From the NCBI RefSeq assembly GCF_902806695.1, contig NZ_CADCXN010000047.1:1-64000 (forward strand): 64,000 bases of DNA. The letters run 5' to 3'. This document shows, in pieces, positions 10,373-19,450 of the stretch. This DNA comes from Candidatus Methylobacter favarea (GTDB lineage: Bacteria > Pseudomonadota > Gammaproteobacteria > Methylococcales > Methylomonadaceae). The position numbers and the translations under genes were made by a program. A model generated the notes under the pieces. That model was given only the letters and a program-made list of their open reading frames with translations, ran no database searches and was not told the DNA's origin. The first letter of the stretch is position 1. Each line of letters opens with the position of its first letter.

Positions 10373-11383
10373 TTAACGAGGAGCCGCCATGCCATAGCTC
10401 TCGATAATGCGGCGGGCGATGTCGGAGCGCAGGAACCGAAGCCAGGCCTTCGCCGTTTCGGAGTGCCTCGCTCTCCTGACCAGCGCCGCCGCCTCAATGC
10501 CGTCCTGGTTATATTCCGGCGCTATGGAAATCAGGCCGATGGGATGCCCGATTTTTTGCTGGAATACAACTTCGCTGAGCCAGGTCACGCCCGCATCGAC
10601 CTGGCCTTTCAGGATCCACAGCGGCGTCTGGCGGTGATGGATCTGGGTCCAAAGCGCTTCGCCGCCTTGGATCTTGTTTTCCAGCACCTCATGGGCCAGT
10701 CTCTCGCCGCCCGCCTGCTGGAGCGCAATCCTGATCTTTTTGGCTATGCCCTCGGTTTCTGGATTGGGAAGGGCGAGCCGGAGGCCGGGTCGTGCGAGGT
10801 CATTGAGGGATTCGATATGCCTGGGATTGCCGTCCTTGACCATGATGGCCAGCCGGTTCTCGATAAAGCTCACCGGAGGCCCCTCCAGCAGGTTCCGCGC
10901 AATTAGTTCCTCGACCTGTTCCCGCCCCGCCTGAACCACGTCGGGCCGAACGGACAGCGTCAGGTTGCCCACGGTGATTGCGTTGCCGCTCTGGAGCTGC
11001 TTCGCCACAACGCCCGGCGGAATCGTCTCGTAGAATACCTTGCCCTTGAGTCCCGGCTGCTCGTTCTCGAAGGCGGCGATAAGTTCGCCCAGGGCGAAGA
11101 AATAATTGCCCCCCGCGAAGATAACGAAGCGCGCCTCGACCGGGTTGCCGTGGAAGTCGGGCATATTATCAACATCCGGCGCCGTAAAGATAACGCCCTT
11201 GCGCGGCGAGGAGGGATCTTCCCCTTCCCAGGGAGGATCGAAATTTTTCGCTTCGATACGAGTCATTGCGGTCGCTTCCAAAAGAAGAATGGTCAGAATC
11301 AGACGCCAAATACTCCCGCGTGCCCGCGCCGAGTGCCATGCGACGTGCTGGGGCTTTGTTTCAATGCCGTTGCGTGCGTCCAT
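10373..11383 (-). CDS. ModA-like periplasmic substrate-binding protein
   Basis: A type 2 periplasmic binding protein resembling the molybdate/sulfate-binding (ModA) group, with an N-terminal hydrophobic export segment (about residues 28-40). The FVIFAGGNYFFALGEL segment, the GNLTLSVRPD loop, and the alternating strand-helix pattern ending in AKAWLRFLRSD all fit. No ABC permease or ATPase gene lies nearby, so it may serve a distant transporter, act as a sensor, or deliver a ligand within this envelope cluster. The ATG overlaps a short upstream frame region with only a weak ribosome binding site; an internal start is possible. Confidence 0.72.
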   Translation of the reverse strand: MDARNGIETKPQHVAWHSARARGSIWRLILTILLLEATAMTRIEAKNFDPPWEGEDPSSPRKGVIFTAPDVDNMPDFHGNPVEARFVIFAGGNYFFALGELIAAFENEQPGLKGKVFYETIPPGVVAKQLQSGNAITVGNLTLSVRPDVVQAGREQVEELIARNLLEGPPVSFIENRLAIMVKDGNPRHIESLNDLARPGLRLALPNPETEGIAKKIRIALQQAGGERLAHEVLENKIQGGEALWTQIHHRQTPLWILKGQVDAGVTWLSEVVFQQKIGHPIGLISIAPEYNQDGIEAAALVRRARHSETAKAWLRFLRSDIARRIIESYGMAAPR

Positions 11384-11400
11384 CAGGCTCTAACCCGGAA

Positions 11401-11607
11401 TCAAGGCGATGGCGTGCAAGCGGCTATGGACACGGCGAGCAAGCACGAAGCCAGCGCTGCAGCTCCGCTAATGGCCCGTATTTGCTGCATGCCGGCCGGT
11501 GACTTTGCCTGCTGACAGCCTGCGGAAGGGAGAGCGTTCGTGAGAAAGCGTTCCGGTTCTAGATGCATCCTGGATGTCTCCTTTTCATAAGGTTGGCTTG
11601 CGGTCAT
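11401..11607 (-). CDS. Possible small lipoprotein, unknown
   Basis: A 68-codon frame with a good AAAGGAG eight bases before ATG 11607; a second possible start (MHLEPERF, 11568) also has AAAAGGAG upstream. The C-terminal part (residues about 40-65) is a hydrophobic helix ending in a lipobox-like AVSIAAC, yet only four residues follow the cysteine before the stop. It could be a tiny entericidin-like lipoprotein, or the signal region of a longer gene cut by a frameshift. It lies 17 bases upstream of the ModA-like gene on the same strand. Confidence 0.35.
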   Translation of the reverse strand: MTASQPYEKETSRMHLEPERFLTNALPSAGCQQAKSPAGMQQIRAISGAAALASCLLAVSIAACTPSP

Positions 11608-11649
11608 GTTCGAACTCCTTTCCGAAAATTCCGGTTCGAGCTTGGAAGA

Positions 11650-11841
11650 TCAGGCCTTGGACAAACCTTCCACTCGATCCTTCACCCTCACCTTTAAAGC
11701 TCCTGGACGAACGGCTTTTACTTCATTTTTAAGGGTTATTTTCAAAATAACCCAGCCATCAGGGCTGTCTGTACGATAACAAACATAGCTGCCGGCTTCC
11801 TTATCGCGCAAAACCATGAAGCCGGGCTCCCATTCTGCCAT
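11650..11841 (-). CDS. Possible short protein next to a large hairpin, unknown
   Basis: A 63-codon frame beginning at MAEWEPGFMV, whose ATG lies inside the near-perfect hairpin at 11822-11873. The product has alternating hydrophobic and charged residues (WVILKITLKNEV) that look like beta strands. The frame is also open further upstream to 11907, through the whole hairpin. No family recognised. It may be a relic of a gene interrupted by insertion of the hairpin element. Confidence 0.25.
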   Translation of the reverse strand: MAEWEPGFMVLRDKEAGSYVCYRTDSPDGWVILKITLKNEVKAVRPGALKVRVKDRVEGLSKA

Positions 11842-11873
11842 TGCCGCTTTGCAATGACAGAATGGGAGCCCGG
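11822..11873. repeat. Near-perfect 22-bp stem hairpin
   Basis: The arms CCGGGCTCCCATTCTG (11822-11837) and its exact complement (11858-11873) are extended by CATTGC/GCAATG across one mismatch, leaving a six-base loop CGCTTT. It lies 30 bases beyond the stop of the DUF2490 gene and could terminate it, but there is no T-run on either side, so a REP-like palindromic repeat is equally possible. Confidence 0.7.
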
Positions 11874-11903
11874 AATGGCATCGGCACTTTGCGGCGCCGC
11901 GTT

Positions 11904-12614
11904 TCAATAATCGAGCTGGAGGTTGAGGGACAGAATATGACTCATCAAATCCTCCCGCTCCGCCCTGCGGATATACTGATTCATATAACCGATTTCCATC
12001 TCGATATTTTCGTCGAAATGATAGCCGATTCCGGCAAATGCCCGGTTTTGATCGAACCCGGAATCTATCATGCCCGTGGTATTGACATTGACGAAATACT
12101 CGTCCGAACCGACCAGCCTGAAATCCGGCGCAAAATCCAAAGGATAGGACAGCTTCAACAGCTGCCGGAAGCGGTAGGCGACATCCGGTTGATCGGTGAA
12201 GCGTTCCTCGAACCGGCTGCGGCTGGTGAACTTGCCCAAGGAAGTCTTGCCGGTCCAGAGGAACTGCTGCCAGATACGATTCTCGTTGTAGGAAGCGTCG
12301 GTAAACGGTTCTATCGTCGGAACAAAGGCATACCCCAGCCAGATGCTCGCATGCTCATTCAGGGAATAACCCAAACCCGGACGCAATATACCCTGGGATA
12401 ATGACGAGGTATCGTTGCCGAACCGCCCCTGTCCTTCCAGCCAGTAGCGAAAATCCTTTAAATCGGGGTGGATTACTTCGAGGCTCCCTTTCGCCTCAAT
12501 GGCAGACCAGGTCTGGAAGTCTTCTGCGGTTGAAGCTGCCTGGACGGAGCCCAGGAATGCCATTCCCAGAATGCTGAAGCGACCGGCGATTGAGGTTGAG
12601 GTTGAATGTCTCAT
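11904..12614 (-). CDS. DUF2490 outer-membrane beta-barrel protein
   Basis: An exported protein with a signal peptide ending near VQAA (about residue 28) and repeated amphipathic strands typical of the DUF2490 family of outer-membrane barrels. The LGYSLNEHASIWLGYAFVP and RSRFEERF segments and the aromatic C-terminal residue (LDY) fit an outer-membrane protein. GGAGG lies seven bases before ATG 12614, which excludes 18 upstream in-frame codons. It is the first gene of the minus-strand GC-rich block and may act as its outer-membrane component. Ligand unknown. Confidence 0.82.
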   Translation of the reverse strand: MRHSTSTSIAGRFSILGMAFLGSVQAASTAEDFQTWSAIEAKGSLEVIHPDLKDFRYWLEGQGRFGNDTSSLSQGILRPGLGYSLNEHASIWLGYAFVPTIEPFTDASYNENRIWQQFLWTGKTSLGKFTSRSRFEERFTDQPDVAYRFRQLLKLSYPLDFAPDFRLVGSDEYFVNVNTTGMIDSGFDQNRAFAGIGYHFDENIEMEIGYMNQYIRRAEREDLMSHILSLNLQLDY

Positions 12615-12980
12615 GGGCTTGTCCTCCGGGGTGGAATGAGTAGATCGGCATCTTCTTTTCGTGGGCATGAACTTATTCTGCGTATCTTAACCCCAGCTTA
12701 AAACTCCAGCCGCCTGGAATGACAGGAGCTTTATAAAAATCAAAAGCGAGGCTGCGGCATAAAAGCACAGACGCATCGTCAAGCATTTGTATCGGGAGTA
12801 AATTAATTGTCCGGTTTCGAAGTGCCTAAGGAGGCGCCGAATGATACGGACAGAATGGCTACAGGAGACCCGCAAGATGAGGTTCGAAGAAGGCTGGAGT
12901 GATTGGCAGCAAGGGCGTTTCGAAGCGGCAAATGTTGAGGTTCGCACACACAACCTGCCGTATTTTCGCTGCCGTCACTT
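12615..12980. other. Intergenic region at the edge of the GC-rich block
   Basis: About 365 bases between the DUF2490 gene and recD. It holds the transposase fragment listed at 12841-12930 and the probable promoter region of the minus-strand block. No other gene is evident. Confidence 0.55.
12841..12930 (+). pseudogene. Transposase N-terminal fragment (IS1202/ISNCY-like)
   Basis: ATG 12841 follows a good AGGAGG and begins MIRTEWLQETRKMRFEE, then WQQGRF. This matches the usual opening of IS1202/ISNCY-type transposases (MRFEE, a W and GRL, followed by a helix-turn-helix). After about 28 codons the similarity stops: the expected EEAARLLG helix-turn-helix is absent and the frame ends at 13026 inside recD. 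It is read as the stump of a lost element at the boundary between the GC-rich block and the recBD region. The family assignment is from memory of the motif. Confidence 0.5.
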
Positions 12981-14627
12981 TCAATCCGGATTAGAAAACT
13001 TATCAACCAGGCCGGTAAAGCGCTGAACCCTTTGTTTCAAGCTTGCTGCAAAAACGGCTTCATCTGCGACCAGCTTGAGCGTTTTTTTTGCCCGCGTGAT
13101 GGCCGTGTAAAGCAGTTCCTTGGTCAACACAGGATTGACGGTGTCGGGAAGGGCGATTAACACTTCCTCAAATTCAGAGCCCTGGCTTTTATGTATGGTC
13201 ATCGCAAACACAGTCTCGCAATGCGGCAGGCGCGTGGGCAAGTATTTTTTAACAGCGCCGTCCGCGCTCTGGAAAAACACCATGAGTTTTCCATCCTGCT
13301 CTTTATCGGGCATGCAGATGCCGATATCGCCATTATAAAGCTGCATGGCGGCGTTATTTTGCGTCACCAGAACAGGACGGCCTGAATACCAGGCGCCGGA
13401 CAAATTGATCAGCTTTTGCACAGCCAGCTTCTGCTCAACTTGGTAATTAATATCGGCGACGCTGTTTTTTCCGTGGCGATTGGAGCACAACACCTGAAAA
13501 CGGCTGAAGGCCCGGTAAATTTCATCAAATTCCGCCTGGGCTTTAATCAATTGCAGATATTCTGCTTGTTGTCCGGCCACATAATCGATCAGATTCGGCT
13601 CCTGTACAGCATAATCTTTATTATGCTTTCGTAAAATCTGCCAGGCCGTATCGTGCTGTTGGCAATTCACAGCATCGGCCAAGTGTTTTATGTTTTCATC
13701 AAAGCGGTGCGATTTTTTTAATTCAACCGTATGATCCGGTAACGCCATTGTCAAATCAGCCAGTGCCGCGCCGGATTCTACTGAAGCCAGCTGATCCTTA
13801 TCCCCCAGCAAAATCAACCGCGCTCCGGGCTTTAAGGCATCGACCAGTTTGCTCATTAAGGCCAGATCGACCATGGATGCCTCATCCATCACAACCAGCT
13901 CATACATTAACGGCTTTTCGGCATCATGGTTAAAATACGGAGACGGCGGCTTTGCCCCTAACAGGCGATGCAGCGTAGTCGCCGTTGCCGGAATATGTTC
14001 TTTTACCTGTTCCGGACACGGCAGCGCGGCCTTGTTAAAGGCTATGGATTCCTGAAGACGCATGGCGGCCTTGCCGGTGGGCGCGGCCAAGGCGATATGC
14101 AAAAATTTTTCTGCCGCCAATTCCTGTAATAAAGCCAGAATCTTGACCACGGTGGTCGTTTTACCGGTTCCCGGCCCGCCGGTAATAATACTGAAACCCT
14201 GCCGGACTGCCATTTTCGCAGCCTCGCGCTGCCAGTCCGTTTCATCCCCCCTGTCCTCAAAATAACGCTCAAGCATCGGGTCAAGGTTTTCAACAGGAAA
14301 GTTTATCTTTGTCAGCATCTTAATCTGCATCGCGAGACGGTTTTCATAAAACCAGTAGCGGTGCAGATACAGGCGATTCTGATCGACCACCAGCGGCAAA
14401 CACCCTGTCGGCTGCGCCGGCACCGCAGCAAGGCCGGAGGCAAGCATCAGCGCCCTGCTTTTATCATCCAGTTGAATGCAGCTATGACCCTGGTTTTGCT
14501 CATGCGATACCCGCATGACGATATGTTCAAATTCCTGTTTCCGGTTTTCATCAAATTTTGTCCTCTGGCTGAGAAAGCGGGCAAAAGCGATATCCAGGCG
14601 GCTAAAGGCGTTAGCATCAACTTGCAT
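12981..14627 (-). CDS. recD: Exodeoxyribonuclease V alpha subunit
   Basis: The 5'-3' helicase subunit of RecBCD. The Walker A motif GGPGTGKTT lies at about residues 150-158, followed by APTGKAAMRL, the Walker B VMDEASMVD and the C-terminal MTIHKSQGSEFEEV and LLYTAITRAK motifs of superfamily 1 helicases. At 548 aa it is slightly shorter than the E. coli protein. The ATG at 14627 overlaps the last codons of recB by 11 bases and has GGAG upstream, indicating translational coupling. An upstream in-frame extension to 14768 lies inside recB and is rejected. Confidence 0.95.
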   Translation of the reverse strand: MQVDANAFSRLDIAFARFLSQRTKFDENRKQEFEHIVMRVSHEQNQGHSCIQLDDKSRALMLASGLAAVPAQPTGCLPLVVDQNRLYLHRYWFYENRLAMQIKMLTKINFPVENLDPMLERYFEDRGDETDWQREAAKMAVRQGFSIITGGPGTGKTTTVVKILALLQELAAEKFLHIALAAPTGKAAMRLQESIAFNKAALPCPEQVKEHIPATATTLHRLLGAKPPSPYFNHDAEKPLMYELVVMDEASMVDLALMSKLVDALKPGARLILLGDKDQLASVESGAALADLTMALPDHTVELKKSHRFDENIKHLADAVNCQQHDTAWQILRKHNKDYAVQEPNLIDYVAGQQAEYLQLIKAQAEFDEIYRAFSRFQVLCSNRHGKNSVADINYQVEQKLAVQKLINLSGAWYSGRPVLVTQNNAAMQLYNGDIGICMPDKEQDGKLMVFFQSADGAVKKYLPTRLPHCETVFAMTIHKSQGSEFEEVLIALPDTVNPVLTKELLYTAITRAKKTLKLVADEAVFAASLKQRVQRFTGLVDKFSNPD

Positions 14628-17600
14628 TCCGATCTCCAAACAATGCCGCCATCGCCTCGATTTTCTCCAAAGCCGGCCGGTCCTGATAAACGCCGCGCAT
14701 CGCCGTCTCCGGCTGCATGCCGCGGACAAACAAATAGCGCACGCCGCCAAAATGCCTTTCATAGTCATACCGAGGCAAGCGCATTTGCAGATAGCGGTGC
14801 AGCACTACGGTGTAAAGCCAGAACTGCAAGCCGTAATTATGCTCGCGCATGGCGTGTAATAAGGATTCGCGGCTGTAGCCGGTCAGTCCGTTGGTCTTGT
14901 AGTCCATGACATAGTAGCGGCCGTTATATTCGCAAATCAGATCAATAAAGCCGGTGAGATAACCGCACATCTGCTTGCCGGTCAGGGGCTGAAAAACAGG
15001 AGTGTTCTGCAGGATGCGATTGATCTGGCTGGTGTCCATAGTCTGCATGGATAAATAAAACGGCATTTCCTTTAAACAGGTGCGTTCGGGCAGATTTTTC
15101 AGGCAGAAAGCGTGGTCTGTTTCAGACAGAGGCGTTGAAACGACAGCCTGCAATAGCTCGTCAATTACAGCCGGCTGTTCCAGCTTCAAGCCATAACGCC
15201 GGCAAGCCTTATCGCGCTGCTTCGAAATATCCATGCGTTCGGACAGATCGGCAAAAGCGCAATTTTCCAAAAGCTCATGCACGACATTACCGGTATGACT
15301 GCCTCTGGGCAACTGCTCCCAGCGCGGCTCTATCTCCCTCTTTCCGGTGATTACTGCCGATGCCGGCTGATCGATCTCATCCTGTTGCTGCTCTCCAGCC
15401 TTATCGACGGGGATTTCCGGCGCATCAGGCAAGCTTAATGCCGATAATGCCGTATAGCTGCTCATTTGCCAGCTGGTAAATAAATATCTTTTCCGCCGCC
15501 TGGCGCAGAAATCTGCTGAAGCAGCCGGCATCTGATACAGTCTGTTTATGACGCCCGGCGCCTCCAGCAGTTGATAATTAAAGGCTTGTGCAGCTTTATC
15601 CCGGAAAGCTTGCAATAGTGTCTGCTGTCTGGAAAAATCAGCTTCGGCAAAATCAAGCAGCCAGGCCATAGCCGACTCGTTTGCGGCCTTCTCGTAACGA
15701 ACATCGGCCCAGGCAATATAACACCGGTATTTGGCTCGGGTAACGGCCACATAAGCAAGCCGCAAGTCTTCCGCCAATTCTTCCTTTACAGCCAGAGCGC
15801 GATGCTCCTCAAAATCGTCCGAACCTATATCCATTATCATCCGGCCATTTTTATGACAGGTAACCCACAGCTTTTCGCTGCTTGAATGACTATTGCGCTG
15901 CCAGAGACAGGGGCAAAATACAATCGCATACTCCAAGCCTTTGGAGCGATGCATGGTAACTATCTTCACTGCATTCTGATCGCTTTCAAGACGCAGTTGC
16001 TGATCTTCGGCACTGCTTTTATCCTGATGCGCTCTGCTAATGGCTATGCGCAGCCAGTTCAGCGTTTTATTGATGCCCAGCCGTTCATCCACGACAGCCT
16101 GCTGCAACAGTTCGATCAGATGATGCAAATTGGTCAACTGCCGTTCAGCCGCGAGCGTTTTTGACAAGTGCAGCCTGACTTTTTCCTGCGCCAGCAAACG
16201 CTGCATCATGGCCATAAGACCTGTTTGCCGCCACTCCTGATAATAGGATAAAAATCGCGACATCCAGACATCCAGCGCCGTGTCGTTATTGATAATCTGG
16301 CAAAGCGCCTGGCCATCCAGACCGAACCAGTTTAAGGCCAAGGCCTGTTTGAGCAATATGCTGTCTGCGGGATTAGCTACAGCCTGCAATAAAAAATACA
16401 AATCCGCCGCCTCCTGCGAAGCAAAAACAGACTCGGTGCTGTTTAATACGGAAGGCACGCCTGCCGCGCGCAATAACTGCTGATATTCTCTTGCCTGGGT
16501 ATTTGTTCTTACCAGAATCGCAATATCTTCAGGCTGAAGGGCTCTGTTGCCAGGCTCTATGGCATAAGCCTTTGAAAGTAAATTCACTATTTCATTAATA
16601 ACAGCGGCTCTGATTGCTTCTGCTGCCTTGCCGGCTGTCCAATAGCCGGTTTTGCTCCGGCTTTCCGGCAGCTGCCACAGCATCAGCGGCGCTATTGCCT
16701 GCCCTGCCGATTGCAATACGCCATTATCAGCCGTCAAAGCCGGCTTGACTGCTTTAAACGCCAAGTCCTTGAGCAAAAACGCCTGCTCTCTTTGAAACAA
16801 GCTGTTTACGGCATCCACCAGTTGCGGCTGGGAACGCCAGTTTTTTCCCAGCGTAAAGTGATGTTGAGCCTGTTTTTGCGCAGCCAGATAAGAATAAATA
16901 TCGGCCCCGCGAAATTTATAAATCGCCTGCTTGGGATCGCCAATCAGATATAAATAATGGCTGGGCGCTGCAAACAGCGTAGAAAAAATAAACCACTGGC
17001 TCTCATCGGTATCCTGAAATTCATCGATCAGGGCAACTCTAAAGCGCTGCTGCAGTTCAGTCGTCAGCAATGCGCCTTTTTTACCTTGCAGGGCCTCGGC
17101 CAGGCGGCTGATTAAATGATCGAACGACAGCGCATTCTGTTGCAGCAAGCGACTGTTCAAATCCTTACGCAAGGTTTCCAGCAGAGTTCTGCGAAATACC
17201 ACCGTGATGTGTTTAAGCGCCTTAGCCAGGCTATCGAAAGGCTCAGTGGTTAACGCCAGCTCAGCCAGATAATCGGCTTTGCGCTGCTCGCAGGTCCGGG
17301 TTTTATCAGCTTTGAATTTGCTGCCATGCAGCGCCTCCATCAGCCCGTTTAGGGTCAACAAGGCCAAGGCCTCTGCGCACGGCGGCAGTGCGCTATGGCC
17401 ATGCAGCCAATTCCTTAAGGAACAATAGTGCAGATCAAACGAGCGGCTATAGCCGGGCTTGAATTTCTGATCGGCAAAACCGGCCAGTAAAGCTCCGGCA
17501 CAATCGTCCAGGGCATTTTTTGCCAACTCTGTCAGTTGCTGCAGCTGTTTTAATTCCTCATCCAGACTTTTACAATCAGGATACACGCTGACGGGAGCGC

Positions 17601-18180
17601 CAATACAGTCAATGCTGGCCAGCAAGTCCCCGGGGGTTTTATAGTCCGCCGTTAATACCGCCGCTTCCCGAAGCGGACGGTTATAAACCTGCTGCCGCCA
17701 GAAATCATCGGCACAGGCCTGCTTGACAAGGGACAGATCTCCGGTCAATTCCATATCAAATAGCTGCCCGCTTTCCAGCGCATGCTCTCTTAAAACGCGC
17801 TGGCAAAAACCGTGTATGGTAAAAATGCCAGCCTGATCTATTGTCAATAGCGCCGACTTTAAACGGTGCCTGACCAATTGCGTGTCTATATCCAGATGGG
17901 CCAGCCAATCGATAATAGCGCTGTCTACCCTTGCTGTATGGCCTTGCAACGCCATTCCAGCTTCAGTCAGTTTGCTCCGCACCCGCTCTTTAAGTTCTTC
18001 CATTGCCGCTTTGGTAAAAGTAACTATCAGCAGCTTATCTATCGCCAAATCCTGCTCGACTACAAAACGCAGAACCAGCATGGCTATGGTATGGGTTTTT
18101 CCCGTTCCGGCGCTGGCCTCGAGCAGATTTATGCCTTTCAGCAGTTCGGTTTGCAGCGGATCAAAATAGTTGGATGGCAT
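14617..18180 (-). CDS. recB: Exodeoxyribonuclease V beta subunit
   Basis: The 3'-5' helicase/nuclease subunit (1187 aa, the family's usual size). The N-terminal Walker A (ASAGTGKT, about residues 18-25), IDEFQDTD in motif II, the TMHRSKGLEY motif and the C-terminal RecB nuclease motif (GFIDLICEYNG then VMDYKTN, near residue 1090) are all present, so both activities should be intact. It precedes recD with an 11-base overlap. recC, which often lies immediately upstream, is not in the window; the next gene upstream is the rimB-like gene. Confidence 0.95.
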   Translation of the reverse strand: MPSNYFDPLQTELLKGINLLEASAGTGKTHTIAMLVLRFVVEQDLAIDKLLIVTFTKAAMEELKERVRSKLTEAGMALQGHTARVDSAIIDWLAHLDIDTQLVRHRLKSALLTIDQAGIFTIHGFCQRVLREHALESGQLFDMELTGDLSLVKQACADDFWRQQVYNRPLREAAVLTADYKTPGDLLASIDCIGAPVSVYPDCKSLDEELKQLQQLTELAKNALDDCAGALLAGFADQKFKPGYSRSFDLHYCSLRNWLHGHSALPPCAEALALLTLNGLMEALHGSKFKADKTRTCEQRKADYLAELALTTEPFDSLAKALKHITVVFRRTLLETLRKDLNSRLLQQNALSFDHLISRLAEALQGKKGALLTTELQQRFRVALIDEFQDTDESQWFIFSTLFAAPSHYLYLIGDPKQAIYKFRGADIYSYLAAQKQAQHHFTLGKNWRSQPQLVDAVNSLFQREQAFLLKDLAFKAVKPALTADNGVLQSAGQAIAPLMLWQLPESRSKTGYWTAGKAAEAIRAAVINEIVNLLSKAYAIEPGNRALQPEDIAILVRTNTQAREYQQLLRAAGVPSVLNSTESVFASQEAADLYFLLQAVANPADSILLKQALALNWFGLDGQALCQIINNDTALDVWMSRFLSYYQEWRQTGLMAMMQRLLAQEKVRLHLSKTLAAERQLTNLHHLIELLQQAVVDERLGINKTLNWLRIAISRAHQDKSSAEDQQLRLESDQNAVKIVTMHRSKGLEYAIVFCPCLWQRNSHSSSEKLWVTCHKNGRMIMDIGSDDFEEHRALAVKEELAEDLRLAYVAVTRAKYRCYIAWADVRYEKAANESAMAWLLDFAEADFSRQQTLLQAFRDKAAQAFNYQLLEAPGVINRLYQMPAASADFCARRRKRYLFTSWQMSSYTALSALSLPDAPEIPVDKAGEQQQDEIDQPASAVITGKREIEPRWEQLPRGSHTGNVVHELLENCAFADLSERMDISKQRDKACRRYGLKLEQPAVIDELLQAVVSTPLSETDHAFCLKNLPERTCLKEMPFYLSMQTMDTSQINRILQNTPVFQPLTGKQMCGYLTGFIDLICEYNGRYYVMDYKTNGLTGYSRESLLHAMREHNYGLQFWLYTVVLHRYLQMRLPRYDYERHFGGVRYLFVRGMQPETAMRGVYQDRPALEKIEAMAALFGDRNAS

Positions 18181-18259
18181 CAGGAATCAGCCGTTAAGTT
18201 AAGCTTATAAACACACTCTACCGGGGATCTGCAGACTTACACTTCGAATTAATGATCTA

Positions 18260-18733
18260 TTAGCTGGCGGCAGTTTCCTGAAAACGGTCAGGAGTGTAAA
18301 TAGCCGGCTTCCCCTGCAAATAGGAAGCGCTGGGATCAATAATAAAGCGGGTATTTATCAACGTCCGGCCTATCAACATACGAAACAGCATGCTGTCCCT
18401 GTTAGTCAGCGTCATCTCGGTTCTGATATTGGTATCCCCCAGAATCAGCCGGGTTTCTATAACATAGCGACGCTGTTTATGCCCGCCCGAATCTGAAACC
18501 AGACGCCGATCCTTAACCGGCGCATGACATTCAATATAGCCATCGCTATGTTTCTGTTTGGGGTGAATGGCAAACATCACCCAGCGCTGGCCGCCTTTTC
18601 GATAGGGATCGATGGCGAAGGCATGCAGGGCGGATGAACGGGCGCCGGTATCGATTTTAGCCTTAATCTGATTAATATCAAATTCAGGCAAGGCAACCCA
18701 TTCCCGCCAGCCTAATAGTGGTAATTGTGTCAT
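18260..18733 (-). CDS. Retropepsin-like protease, RimB / ATP-dependent zinc protease family
   Basis: A small protein with the aspartic protease-like motif KIDTGARSSALHA near residue 26 and the family segments GRTLINTRFIIDP and YLQGKPA at the C-terminus. Relatives (often called ATP-dependent zinc proteases, DUF785) include RimB, found beside rimK-type ligases and implicated in trimming glutamate tails from ribosomal protein S6; no rimK gene is visible here. At 157 aa it has the family's normal length. The start at 18733 is the only good one. Confidence 0.82.
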   Translation of the reverse strand: MTQLPLLGWREWVALPEFDINQIKAKIDTGARSSALHAFAIDPYRKGGQRWVMFAIHPKQKHSDGYIECHAPVKDRRLVSDSGGHKQRRYVIETRLILGDTNIRTEMTLTNRDSMLFRMLIGRTLINTRFIIDPSASYLQGKPAIYTPDRFQETAAS

Positions 18734-18814
18734 GATTAAAGCCTTAATCCAGTAAACTTCTTGGCAAGAGTTTCATATCTCAACAGCTTTCCGGTCCTTG
18801 TAGAAAAATTTATT

Positions 18815-19450
18815 ATGCTTGAATATACCGATTATATAAAAATTTTTATTGCCTTACTGGCTGTGGTTGATCCTTTAGGCAGCATGCCTATTATTGTCGC
18901 CCTAACTTCACGCTCCAAAGCATCAGAAATTAAATCAATCGAAAGAATAGTTGTGCTTTCGGTAACGACGATTCTTCTGGTCGCGCTTTTTTTTGGCGAA
19001 GCGCTTCTGGTTTTTTTTGGCATCAGCATTAACTCATTCCGGGTCAGCGGCGGCATTTTGCTGATGCTGATGGCGATTTCGATGTTGCAAGCCAAAATCA
19101 GTGAAACCGTACACACGAAAGAAGAAGGACTTGAAGGAGAAGGCAAACAATCCATTGCCGTGGTTCCGCTAGCCATGCCCTTACTGGCGGGCCCTGGAGC
19201 TATCAGCACGGTAATTTTATATGCAAATCGCGGATACGATATCAGCCATTACCTAATAATGAGTGCTGATATTATCGCTGTGGCAATTATCCTCTGGGTA
19301 ACATTGCGCTGTATTCCGTGGTTGACCCGACATCTAAGCCAGACCGGTATTAATATATTTACCCGGCTGATGGGCTTGATTCTTTCCGCCCTGGCTGTCG
19401 AATTTATTGCCAGCGGTTTAAAAGGTTTGTTCCCTGTGTTAGCCAGTTAG
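18815..19450 (+). CDS. MarC family integral membrane protein
   Basis: A MarC-family inner-membrane protein of about 211 aa with six hydrophobic segments. The DPLGSMPI motif near residue 18, the SGGILLMLMAISML helix and the PLAMPLLAGPGAI motif are family signatures. Function is not established; the former link to multiple antibiotic resistance is not supported for the family. The ATG at 18815 begins the first membrane segment; a TTG at 18761 upstream in frame is less likely. It diverges from the rimB-like gene, with the promoter region of both in 18734-18814. Confidence 0.88.
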   Translation: MLEYTDYIKIFIALLAVVDPLGSMPIIVALTSRSKASEIKSIERIVVLSVTTILLVALFFGEALLVFFGISINSFRVSGGILLMLMAISMLQAKISETVHTKEEGLEGEGKQSIAVVPLAMPLLAGPGAISTVILYANRGYDISHYLIMSADIIAVAIILWVTLRCIPWLTRHLSQTGINIFTRLMGLILSALAVEFIASGLKGLFPVLAS

